Shown: piece after piece, positions 19,192 through 27,588 of the stretch
How the letters are laid out: the number at the start of each line of letters is the position of its first letter
Numbering within the stretch: the first letter of the stretch is position 1
From: Actinomyces slackii
GTDB lineage: Bacteria > Actinomycetota > Actinomycetes > Actinomycetales > Actinomycetaceae
Direction of reading: 5' to 3'
NCBI RefSeq assembly: GCF_900637295.1
Contig: NZ_LR134363.1
Coordinates: 1,426,001-1,490,000 of the forward strand
DNA length: 64,000 nt
Position numbers and translations under genes: made by a program
Notes under the pieces: model-generated
The model's database searches: none
Told to the model about the DNA's origin: nothing
What the model saw: the letters and a program-made list of their open reading frames with translations, nothing else

Positions 19192-19637
19192 TGACACGCA
19201 GCCCACGGCATGCGGGGCGCGGAGGCGAGCGGGGATCGGTGTCGGTCTTCACCGTCATCATCGCCGCCACCCTCATGCTCGTGGCCGGACTGTGCATTGA
19301 GGGCGGCCGCGTCCTCAACGCCAGGGCCACCATGACCGACCACGCCGAGCAGGCCGCCCGAGCCGGGGCTCAGAACCTGGCTGACAGCGGTCTGCGCGGA
19401 ACCGCGGCCATCACCCTGGACGCCCCGGCGGCCTCAGCCTCCGCCCGCGCCTACCTGGACGGCGTGGGGCATACCGGCGACTCCAGGGTCACGGTGTCCT
19501 CGCAGACGGTCAGCGTGACCGTCGAGGACGAGGTACCGACCACCATGCTCAGGCTGGTGGGCATGAGCTCCGTCCACGTGACGGCCACCGGGAAGGCCCG
19601 GGCCGCCGTCGGCATCTTCGAGGAGGACAAGCCGTGA
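19188..19637 (+). CDS. TadG/TadE-like pilus-assembly protein
   Basis: A 149-residue protein with GGERGSVSVFTVIIAATLMLVAG at its N-terminus, the Flp/TadG-type N-terminal helix, followed by CIEGGRVLNARA and a short soluble domain. The first of two tandem ATGs, at 19188, overlaps the preceding stop (ATGA) and has GGAGAGG upstream. The earlier in-frame codons belong to a shadow of the previous gene. It is much shorter than proteobacterial TadG and lacks a von Willebrand domain. Confidence 0.78.
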   Translation: MMTRSPRHAGRGGERGSVSVFTVIIAATLMLVAGLCIEGGRVLNARATMTDHAEQAARAGAQNLADSGLRGTAAITLDAPAASASARAYLDGVGHTGDSRVTVSSQTVSVTVEDEVPTTMLRLVGMSSVHVTATGKARAAVGIFEEDKP

Positions 19638-22291
19638 ACGCACGCACCGCCACCATCGGGCCGGAGCGATTCCGGGTCCCCACGGGCCAGGACAGGCCCT
19701 CACCACTGCGCTCGATCCTGGCCGGCCTGGTGCTGCTGCTCATCATCGTCGGGCTGCCCGTGCTCATGCTCCAGTTCCTGGGCCTGCCGCCGATCCCCAC
19801 CAGCCTCGACGCCTCGCTGCTCATGCAGCAGGTCTCCGTCACGGTGCTGATGGGGGTGCTCATCTGGGTGCTGTGGCTGGCCTGGCTGCAGTTCACGGTG
19901 TGCACCGTCGTCGAGCTGGTCTCGGCGCTGCGGGGGCGGGGAGTGCCCGCTCATGTGCCGCTGTCCGGGGGACCCCAGGCGCTGGCCCGCAAGCTGGTGA
20001 CTGCCATGCTCCTGGTCAGCGCCATGGCCGCCCCCGCGGCCGCTGCCGCACCGGTCCTGCCCGCCCAGGCCCCCGCCGGGGTCCAGGCGCAGGTCGAGGC
20101 CTCCGGGCAGACGGCATCGCAGGCCGCGCCCGCCTCCGCCCCAGGGGACTCCACGCAGGACCCGCAGGCCCGTCCGGCCGAGGGCGTGCGCTACATGCTG
20201 GGGGACATCGAGCTCGATGCCCAGACCGGCGCCGAGCTGGAGGGCAAGCGCGTCTACGTGGTCCAGCCCCCCGACGGCCGGTACCACGACAACCTCTGGG
20301 ACATCGCCGAGCGCAACCTGGGGGAGGGGCGCTCCTACCCGGAGATCTACGATCTCAATGTGGGCCGCCTCCAGCCCGACGGGCGCTCCCTGGAGCTGGC
20401 CCGCCTCATCCAGCCCGGCTGGCTGCTGGTCATGCCCGAGTCGGCGGAGTCGGTTGATCGCGTCGTGGCCGTCCCGGTGACCAACCCCGCCCCGCCCCCG
20501 CCCGCGCCCCAGGAGCCGGCTCCCACCGCTCAGGAGCAGGGCGCCGCCCACGCGCTCATGACCCAGGACATCGCTCCCGCCCAGGTGCCCGCCGTCGGCT
20601 CCCTGCTGGCGGCCTCCCTGGTGGCCATGCTCGCCCGCAGGCGCCGTCAGTGGCTGGTGCCGACCATCAGCGAGGAGGCCGCGGAGGTCGAGCGCCTCCT
20701 GAGGGTGGGCGCCGATGAGCAGCGCTGCCGACGCCTGGACGCGGTGCTGCGCTCCTTGAGCGAGATGCCCGAGCAGCCCCGGCCCTACGCCGTGGCCATC
20801 AGCGACGCCGCCTGCTACCTGCGCCTGTCCCGCCCCATCCCCGTGGCCCCCCACCCCTGGCAGGTCCAGGACGAGGGGCTGACCTGGGCGCTTCCCGCCG
20901 GGCGCGAGCCCAGCCCCTCGGGGGCGGCCTCCCCGCTGCCCGGCCTGGTGACCATCGGGCGGGACGCCGCGGGCACGGACATCCTCATCGACCTGGCCTC
21001 CGCCGACGGCGAGGTCTGCGTGACCGGTGACCCCACCATGGCCGCCGAGGTCGTGGGGGCGCTCGCCCTGGAGCTGTGCACCAACCCCTGGTCGGATCAG
21101 GCCACGGTGGCCGGCGCCGGGCTGCCCCCCGCCCTGCACCGCATGACCGCCGGGCGCCTCCAGGACCCCGCCTCCCTCGCCGCCTCGCCGGCTCAGCCCA
21201 GCCCCGCCGACGCCGTCCTGACCGGTCCGCGGGCCCAGGCCGCGACCACCTTCATGCTGGTGGCGGGGCAGGATGTCCTCCCGCCCCTGCCCCCCGGCCG
21301 CAGCACCGCCCTGGTGCGCACCGGCACGGGCCGCGACTCGCGGTGGCGCATCGAGATCGACGCCTCGGGGACGGCCCACATCGACCCGCTGGGCATCACG
21401 GTCAGGGCCACGCGAGCCACGGAGTCGGAGCTGGCGGCCCTGGAGGAGATCTTCGCCGTGGAGGTCCCGGTGGACAGCAGCCGCCCGCCCATCCCCGACC
21501 CGCCCCAGCCCCCGGTGGTCGCCGCGGCGCTGCGTGCCGCGCCCGTGCGCATCCAGATCCTGGGCCAGACCCTGGTGGAGGCAGGCGGCACCGTGGATCG
21601 GGCGCGCCGCTCCATCCTGACCGAGGCCGCGATCTGCGTGGCCCTCCACCCCGAGGGGATCCGCCCCGATGCTCTGGGCGCGATGCTCTGGCCGCTGGGC
21701 GTGACGGGGGACGTCGTGTCCTCCCTCATCGAGCGCCTGCGCGATTGGCTGGGGCATGACGCCGATGGCTCCCCCCACGTGCGCCAGGACTCCCAGGGCC
21801 GTTTGTGGATGGGGCCGGGCGTGGTCATGGACTGGGATGTGCTGCGCTCGCTGCTGCAGCTGTCGCGCTTCTGCCCCCCTGATCGGGAGATCGAGCTGCT
21901 CAAGGAGGCGCTGCGCCTGGTGCGCGGCCCCGTGGGACGTGATGTCCCCGAGGGGCAGTACAGCTGGCTGGCCCGGGTGCGCACCGCCCACCAGGCCGAC
22001 ATCCTGGTTGTCGACGCGGCCCACCGCATCGTCGAGCTGACGGGGGAGACCGACCCCGACGGCGCGGCGGCGGCGGTGGACGCGGGCCTGCAGATGGTCG
22101 AGCTCAACCAGGAGCTGTGGCGCGACCGGCTGCGCCTGGCGGCCCGCAGGGGCCGCGGCGAGCTGGAGCGGGATGTCCAGTCCCTCCTGGATGCCAGTGG
22201 CCTGGACGATCTCATGCTGCTGGACCCGGCGACGGCCGCCCTCGTGGAGGATCTGGCCCCCGGTATCTCCGTGCGCCGCATCCCCGCATAA
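19634..22291 (+). CDS. Membrane LysM-like / BTAD-type regulator-like protein
   Basis: An 885-residue multidomain protein. Two TM segments (about residues 25-50 and 69-94) and a third hydrophobic stretch (about 120-142, MLLVSAMAAPAAAA) precede a LysM-like region near 204-270 (YVVQPPDGRYHDNLWDIAE). Another TM lies at about 320-335. The C-terminal 250 residues look like an OmpR-type winged helix plus bacterial transcriptional activator domain (ILGQTLVEAGG, LLQLSRFCP, ETDPDGAAAAVDAGLQMVE). Related proteins occur in actinobacterial Tad loci. Whether it binds DNA, peptidoglycan or pilus parts is unknown. It overlaps the TadG-like gene (GTGA) and precedes eccC by ten bases. Confidence 0.75.
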   Translation: MNARTATIGPERFRVPTGQDRPSPLRSILAGLVLLLIIVGLPVLMLQFLGLPPIPTSLDASLLMQQVSVTVLMGVLIWVLWLAWLQFTVCTVVELVSALRGRGVPAHVPLSGGPQALARKLVTAMLLVSAMAAPAAAAAPVLPAQAPAGVQAQVEASGQTASQAAPASAPGDSTQDPQARPAEGVRYMLGDIELDAQTGAELEGKRVYVVQPPDGRYHDNLWDIAERNLGEGRSYPEIYDLNVGRLQPDGRSLELARLIQPGWLLVMPESAESVDRVVAVPVTNPAPPPPAPQEPAPTAQEQGAAHALMTQDIAPAQVPAVGSLLAASLVAMLARRRRQWLVPTISEEAAEVERLLRVGADEQRCRRLDAVLRSLSEMPEQPRPYAVAISDAACYLRLSRPIPVAPHPWQVQDEGLTWALPAGREPSPSGAASPLPGLVTIGRDAAGTDILIDLASADGEVCVTGDPTMAAEVVGALALELCTNPWSDQATVAGAGLPPALHRMTAGRLQDPASLAASPAQPSPADAVLTGPRAQAATTFMLVAGQDVLPPLPPGRSTALVRTGTGRDSRWRIEIDASGTAHIDPLGITVRATRATESELAALEEIFAVEVPVDSSRPPIPDPPQPPVVAAALRAAPVRIQILGQTLVEAGGTVDRARRSILTEAAICVALHPEGIRPDALGAMLWPLGVTGDVVSSLIERLRDWLGHDADGSPHVRQDSQGRLWMGPGVVMDWDVLRSLLQLSRFCPPDREIELLKEALRLVRGPVGRDVPEGQYSWLARVRTAHQADILVVDAAHRIVELTGETDPDGAAAAVDAGLQMVELNQELWRDRLRLAARRGRGELERDVQSLLDASGLDDLMLLDPATAALVEDLAPGISVRRIPA

Positions 22292-22301
22292 GGAGTCCGC
22301 T

Positions 22302-25300
22302 GTGCAGCTCCTCATCTCGGTCGTGCGCTCCGGGGAGCCGGAGGCCCGGCCCCAGGATCTCATTGTCGCCGCCCAGTCCGACTCCACGGTGGGCGACCTG
22401 GCCGCGGTGCTGGCCAACCGCCTTCCCGCCCCGGTGGAGTCCGGCGCCCTGCGGCTGGTGGTCGAGGGCGGCGAGCGGCTGCAGGAGGAGGCCTGCGACC
22501 TGTGGGTCGGCTCCACCCTCCTGGATCCTCAGGCCCCCCTGGGCGGAGGGCCGGTCCATGACGGGATGCTCCTGGGCCTGGGGGGAGCGCTGGCCGACGA
22601 CGTCGAGCCCGGCGGCGTCGTCGAGCTGCGGGTGGTCTCAGGGCGAGGCGCCGGGGCGGTTCATCGCCTGAGCCTGGGGCGCTACACCTTGGGCGGCCCC
22701 GGCTGCGACATCGCCCTGGAGGGCGTTGAGGAGATGGTGGCGAGCCTGGCGGTCCAGGCCGGCGGCCAGGTCCTCATCACGGCGCGAGAGGAGGTCGCCC
22801 AGCGCATGGCCGAGCCCCCGCATCCGCGCCGTCGCCCCCTGCCAGGGCCCCTCGTGCTCGCCACCGAGGCCGGGCAGGAGGAGGCCGAGCCCCCCAAGCG
22901 GCGCAAGAAGCGCCGTCGGGACATCCAGGAGGACGAGGCCCCTCATCTCGAGGGGCGCGAGGAGCTGGACCCGGCCGCCCACCGGCATCTGGTGGAGCTC
23001 GAGCGCCGCCCGCTGGAGGAGGAGACCCTGTGGGAGGCCGGTGCGGTGCTCACCGTGGGGGAGTGCCTGCTGACGGTGGGGGCCGTGCCGGGCATCGATG
23101 CGGTGATGACCCCCACGCCGGGGGCCACGACCATCGACTTCAACCGGCCCCCGCGCCTGGCCCGCCCGGTTCGGCGCACCGAGTTCTCCCTGCCGCGCAA
23201 GCCGCAGCCGCCGCGCAAGCCGCCCATCCCCTTCGCGCTCATGATCTCCCCGATGGTCATGGGACTGGGCATGTACCTCATGACGCGGCGCGTCTTCTCC
23301 CTGATGTTCATGGTCCTGTCCCCGATCATGATGATCGCCAACCAGGTCCAGGGGCGCTCGAGCTCCAAGAAGACCTACCGCGACCAGATGAAGACCTATG
23401 AGGAGCAGCGCGAGGCCACGGAGAACGCCGCCTTCGTCGCCCTGACCGAGGAGCGGCGCCTGCGGCGCCTGGACTCTCCCGACCCGGCCGAGGTCATGCT
23501 GCGGGCCACGGGGCCGCGGGCGGATCTGTGGGAGCGCAGGCCCCGGGACCCCGACTGGCTGGAGCTGCGCGTGGGGACGGCCGACCTGGCCAGCGATGTG
23601 GTGCTGGAGGATCCGGAGCGGCCCCGCCATGAGGAGAAGCTGCGGTGGACGGCGCCGGATGTGCCCGTGACCCTGCAGCTGGCGGCGCTGGGGGTGGTAG
23701 GCATCGCCGGGGCGCAGCGGGACCTGGTCTCGATCTGGATGGCGGCCCAGGCCGCGGCCCTGCACTCGCCCGCCGAGCTGGAGATGGTGCTCATCATGGA
23801 CCCGGGCCAGGAGGAGGCGGCGCGTGAGCGCTGGGCCTGGGCGCGCTGGCTGCCGCATCTGCGCAATCCCGAGGGCATGGGGGCGCGCGCCAGGATCGGG
23901 GCCGATGACGAGTCGGTGATGCGGCGCATCAATGAGCTGGCCGACCTGGTCGAGGCCCGCTCCGATAAGGACGGCGGCAGGGGCGCCGGGGGCAACCAGA
24001 TCCTCGTGGTGCTCGACGGCGCCCACGCCCTGCGCCAGAGGCCCGGCATGATCCGGGTGCTGCGCGATGGCCCCGCGGTGGGGATCCGGGTGATCTGCAT
24101 CGACGCGGAGCGCACCTCGCTCCCCGAGGAGTGCCGGGCCGTGGTCTCCACGGGGCCGGGCCTGCCCTCGGTGTCCCAGACGGATGTTGATGAGGTCGAG
24201 CATGTTCTTCTCGACCAGGTGCCCGCGGGCTGGTGCGAGCGGGTGGCCCGGGCGCTGGCCCCGGTCCATGACGTCTCGGCCTCGGGGGCGGAGGGGGCGA
24301 TCCCCTCCAGCTCCCGGCTCCTGGATGTGCTGCCCATGCCCGAGCCCGAGGCTCAGACGGTGCTGCGCGCCTGGGAGCGGGTCAGCCGCACCACCAAGGC
24401 GCTGGTGGGGGAGGACGCCGAGGGCGAGTTCTGGCTCGATGTGCGCGCCGATGGGCCGCATGCGCTGGTGGCCGGGACCACGGGCTCGGGTAAGTCCGAG
24501 CTGCTGCAGACCATCATCGCCTCCCTGTGCGTGGGCAATACGCCGGAGTCGATGACCTTCGTCCTGGTGGACTACAAGGGCGGGGCAGCCTTCAAGGACT
24601 GCGCGCGACTGCCGCACACGGTGGGCATGGTCACCGACCTCGACGGGCACCTGACCTCCCGGGCGCTGGAGTCCCTGGGGGCCGAGCTGCGGCGCCGCGA
24701 GCACCAGCTGGCCGACGCCGATGCCAAGGACATCGAGGACTACGTGGCCTCCATGCAGCCCGGGGATGAGCCCATGCCGCGGCTGATGATCATCATCGAC
24801 GAGTTCGCGGCGCTGGTGGCCGAGCTGCCGGACTTCGTCACCGGCCTGGTGGACATCGCCCGACGCGGCCGCTCTCTGGGCGTTCACCTGGTGCTGGCCA
24901 CCCAGAGGCCGGCGGGCGTGGTCTCGGCGGAGATCAAGTCGAACACGAATCTGCGCATCGCCCTGCGGGTCACCGATGAGGGGGACTCCCAGGATGTCAT
25001 CGAGCACTCCGCCTCGGCGCATATCCCGCCCTCGCTGCCGGGGCGGGCCTATGCCCGCCTGGGGCATGCCAGCCTCCGGCAGTTCCAGTCCTCCCGCGTG
25101 GGGGGCCGTCCGCGGGGGGCGACGCCGCGCGCCGAGCTGCGGGCGGCGGAGCTGACGCTCGGCGAGCTCTCGCGCCCCGAGGCCGCCGGGCCGGTGCTGG
25201 AGGAGGATGCCACGATCCCCACCGATCTGGCGACCCTGGTCAATGCCATGGGCTCGGCCTTCGCCTCCCTGGGGCGGCCCAAGCCGCACAGTCCGTGGCT

Positions 25301-27038
25301 GCCGCCGCTGCCGGAGATGGTCACCCTGGGGGAGCTGGAGCGCCTGGCCGATGAGGGCACCGGGCGCGTGCCCGCCCCGGTTGAAGAGGTCGAGGGCGAC
25401 GGCGCTGCCGCAGAAGCGGGCGGGGTGGGAGAAGCCGGCGGGGCCGACTCCGGGGACCCGGTAGCCGAGGCTGTTCCGGAGGCCCCTGAGGCCCTGGAGC
25501 CGCTGGACGATCCCCGCCGGTCCGGGTTCCTGCCCCCGCTGCTGCTGGGGCTGGAGGATCTTCCCCGCGAGCAGGACCAGCGGCCCATGAGCTGGGATTA
25601 CACGCGTGCCGGGCACCTGGGGGTGGCCGGGGGGCCGCGCTCGGGGCGCTCCTCGCTGCTGCGGGCGATCGCGGTGGCGGTGGCGCGCACGACCTCGGCC
25701 GCCGAGGTGCATATCTACGGCATCGATGCGGGCACGGGCGCGCTGCTTCCCTGTGTGAGCCTGCCGCATGTGGGGGCGGTGGTCACGCGCGACCAGCCCG
25801 AGCGGGTTCGCCGGCTCCTGGCGCTTCTGGGCTCGGAGGTCTCGCGCCGCCAGCAGTACCTGGCGGCCAATGGCTTCGCCTCGCTTGCCGAGCAGCGCCT
25901 GGCGGCCGGGCCCGAGGAGGCGATGTCCTACCTGGTGCTGCTCATCGACCGCTGGGACTCCTTCACCGCGACCTTCGAGTCCGTCGATGGCGGGGCCCTG
26001 CTGGAGGGCGTGGAGACGCTCATGCGCGAGGGGCCTGCCGTGGGCCTGCGCGTGGTGGTGGCGGGGGACCGCACGGTCTTCCGGGGGCGGTTCGGCATGA
26101 TGCTGGAGGACCGTCTGGCCCTCAAGCTGCCCGCCGCTGAGGACTATGAGGTGATCGGGATGCGGGCCCGGGAGGTGCCCGTGACGATGCCGGTGGGCAG
26201 GGCGTTCCGCACGGGGACCTGGCCCAGGGAGGTGCAGCTGGCCATGCTCACCGAGCAGGCCGCGGGCACGGCCCAGGTGGCGGCGATCCATGAGGCGGGG
26301 CGGGAGTCCACGGCGCGCTGGGGCGAGATCCCCCGGGCCCAGCGGCCCGGGCGGGTCGATGAGCTGCCGGTGACGCTCTCGACGCGCGAGGCCCTGGACA
26401 TGGGGCCCGAACTTCCGCCGGGTGCCTTCTCCCTGGCCGTGGGTGGCGACGATCTGGGGCTGATCCCCATGGCCATGGACGATATCGGCAATGGCGTCCT
26501 GGTGGCGGGCCCCAGGCGCTCGGGGCGCTCGACGGCCCTGGCCTTCGGCGCGCAGACGGCACTGGCCAATGGCCTGTCCGTCGCGCTGGTCCTGCCTCGC
26601 CGCTCCCCGCTGGAGGCCCTGTCCGCGCACCCGGGCGTGGTCGGCGTGCTCGGATTGGAGTCCACGGCGGCGGATCTGGAGGACCTGCTGCGCACGAATG
26701 GGCCCGAGACGCTGGTTGTCGTGGACGACTACGATCTTGTCGGCAATGACCATGTCATGTGCGCGGTCATGGAGAAGCATCTGCGGGACTGCCGGGACGC
26801 CCATGGAGGCATGCTGCTCTCCTCCGGCGTGGAGGAGGCCATGGCCATGTACGGGGGTCTTATGGTCAGGGTCAAGAGAGCGCGCACGGGCCTGGTGCTG
26901 GCGCCCCGCTCATCCGATGACGGCACGCTCCTGTCCGCGCGCCTGCCCCGCTCGGTCGGCGGGCCCGTGCCCAAGGGACGGGGCGTCATGATCACCACAA
27001 GCGGCTGGCAATGGGTCCAGGTGCCGCGGTTGGATTGA
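22302..27038 (+). CDS. eccC: Type VII secretion FtsK/SpoIIIE ATPase, EccC/EssC-like
   Basis: A 1578-residue membrane ATPase that recognises and exports WXG100-type substrates. The N-terminal 250 residues include a ubiquitin-like/FHA-like part (RYTLGGPGCDIALEG near residue 126), as in EssC. Two hydrophobic helices lie at about 308-347. Three FtsK domains follow: P-loop 1 is canonical (GTTGSGKSE, about 725, with DEFAAL about 833), whereas P-loops 2 (GGPRSGRSS, about 1110) and 3 (GPRRSGRST, about 1405) have Arg for Lys. The GTG at 22302 has AAGGAG eight bases upstream; earlier in-frame codons are a shadow. No EccB, EccD, EccE or mycosin is nearby. Confidence 0.92.
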   Translation: MQLLISVVRSGEPEARPQDLIVAAQSDSTVGDLAAVLANRLPAPVESGALRLVVEGGERLQEEACDLWVGSTLLDPQAPLGGGPVHDGMLLGLGGALADDVEPGGVVELRVVSGRGAGAVHRLSLGRYTLGGPGCDIALEGVEEMVASLAVQAGGQVLITAREEVAQRMAEPPHPRRRPLPGPLVLATEAGQEEAEPPKRRKKRRRDIQEDEAPHLEGREELDPAAHRHLVELERRPLEEETLWEAGAVLTVGECLLTVGAVPGIDAVMTPTPGATTIDFNRPPRLARPVRRTEFSLPRKPQPPRKPPIPFALMISPMVMGLGMYLMTRRVFSLMFMVLSPIMMIANQVQGRSSSKKTYRDQMKTYEEQREATENAAFVALTEERRLRRLDSPDPAEVMLRATGPRADLWERRPRDPDWLELRVGTADLASDVVLEDPERPRHEEKLRWTAPDVPVTLQLAALGVVGIAGAQRDLVSIWMAAQAAALHSPAELEMVLIMDPGQEEAARERWAWARWLPHLRNPEGMGARARIGADDESVMRRINELADLVEARSDKDGGRGAGGNQILVVLDGAHALRQRPGMIRVLRDGPAVGIRVICIDAERTSLPEECRAVVSTGPGLPSVSQTDVDEVEHVLLDQVPAGWCERVARALAPVHDVSASGAEGAIPSSSRLLDVLPMPEPEAQTVLRAWERVSRTTKALVGEDAEGEFWLDVRADGPHALVAGTTGSGKSELLQTIIASLCVGNTPESMTFVLVDYKGGAAFKDCARLPHTVGMVTDLDGHLTSRALESLGAELRRREHQLADADAKDIEDYVASMQPGDEPMPRLMIIIDEFAALVAELPDFVTGLVDIARRGRSLGVHLVLATQRPAGVVSAEIKSNTNLRIALRVTDEGDSQDVIEHSASAHIPPSLPGRAYARLGHASLRQFQSSRVGGRPRGATPRAELRAAELTLGELSRPEAAGPVLEEDATIPTDLATLVNAMGSAFASLGRPKPHSPWLPPLPEMVTLGELERLADEGTGRVPAPVEEVEGDGAAAEAGGVGEAGGADSGDPVAEAVPEAPEALEPLDDPRRSGFLPPLLLGLEDLPREQDQRPMSWDYTRAGHLGVAGGPRSGRSSLLRAIAVAVARTTSAAEVHIYGIDAGTGALLPCVSLPHVGAVVTRDQPERVRRLLALLGSEVSRRQQYLAANGFASLAEQRLAAGPEEAMSYLVLLIDRWDSFTATFESVDGGALLEGVETLMREGPAVGLRVVVAGDRTVFRGRFGMMLEDRLALKLPAAEDYEVIGMRAREVPVTMPVGRAFRTGTWPREVQLAMLTEQAAGTAQVAAIHEAGRESTARWGEIPRAQRPGRVDELPVTLSTREALDMGPELPPGAFSLAVGGDDLGLIPMAMDDIGNGVLVAGPRRSGRSTALAFGAQTALANGLSVALVLPRRSPLEALSAHPGVVGVLGLESTAADLEDLLRTNGPETLVVVDDYDLVGNDHVMCAVMEKHLRDCRDAHGGMLLSSGVEEAMAMYGGLMVRVKRARTGLVLAPRSSDDGTLLSARLPRSVGGPVPKGRGVMITTSGWQWVQVPRLD

Positions 27039-27193
27039 AAAATGAGTGTTGCATGAACGATCGCTGGAAGTATCGTTAGTATGAGAGGCACGTGAAATAC
27101 GGATGTGACTGCTGGCCTGATCGCAGGCGTTCGCGCCTCGTCCTGTGCTACCATCGGCGCCGGTAGATAGTTAGGTTGTCACCTGGAGAGCGC

Positions 27194-27547
27194 ATGACAC
27201 AGGAAACCAACAAATATCGAGAGTCCGTCTCGCAGTACGCACAACTGACCCAGTTGTACCTGGACGATGTGAGTCCCAGTGGAGGCAATCCGTGCCAGAA
27301 GATCTGTGATTCGGTGACTAATGGGGCGTGGGAATCTCCCGCAGCCGACGATTGGGTGGTGGACATCGGAGACCTCGGGACAAGGATCAAGACGATCTTC
27401 ACCAATCAGGACGACGAGGCGGATCGCGCGCTGGGGGAGGAGCCTGAAACAGTTGAGGTGCCTGGTGAGCATGAATGGAAAGCCACGTGGGTGAATCCCT
27501 TTATGTCCGGCGGTGGAACGTTGGGCGCCGCGCTGGCGATGGCGTAG
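27194..27547 (+). CDS. WXG-like small protein next to eccC
   Basis: A 117-residue acidic protein that I do not recognise by name. Its middle reads VTNGAWESPAADDW, the same WES turn as the WXG100-like protein at 12955-13254, flanked by likely helices; the C-terminus is Gly-rich. The ATG at 27194 has GGAGAG five bases before it; an upstream TTG at 27176 is less likely. It sits between eccC and an effector-like gene, the place of helical partner proteins or chaperones for T7SS effectors. GC content is clearly lower than in eccC, marking the start of the accessory island. Confidence 0.6.
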   Translation: MTQETNKYRESVSQYAQLTQLYLDDVSPSGGNPCQKICDSVTNGAWESPAADDWVVDIGDLGTRIKTIFTNQDDEADRALGEEPETVEVPGEHEWKATWVNPFMSGGGTLGAALAMA

Positions 27548-27588
27548 TCCGTTTTTAGAGATCAGTTGTTTTTGAGAGAGAGATTATT

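Noticed and set aside
19700-22516. A 938-codon minus-strand open frame opposite the LysM/BTAD gene
   Set aside because: Same mirror effect; no recognisable motif, no RBS, and it would overlap two real genes.
22638-26804. A 1388-codon open frame on the minus strand opposite eccC
   Set aside because: Low-complexity Gly/His/Arg/Pro/Gln-rich translation with no domains. It mirrors the third-position GC bias of eccC, which has strong family motifs.
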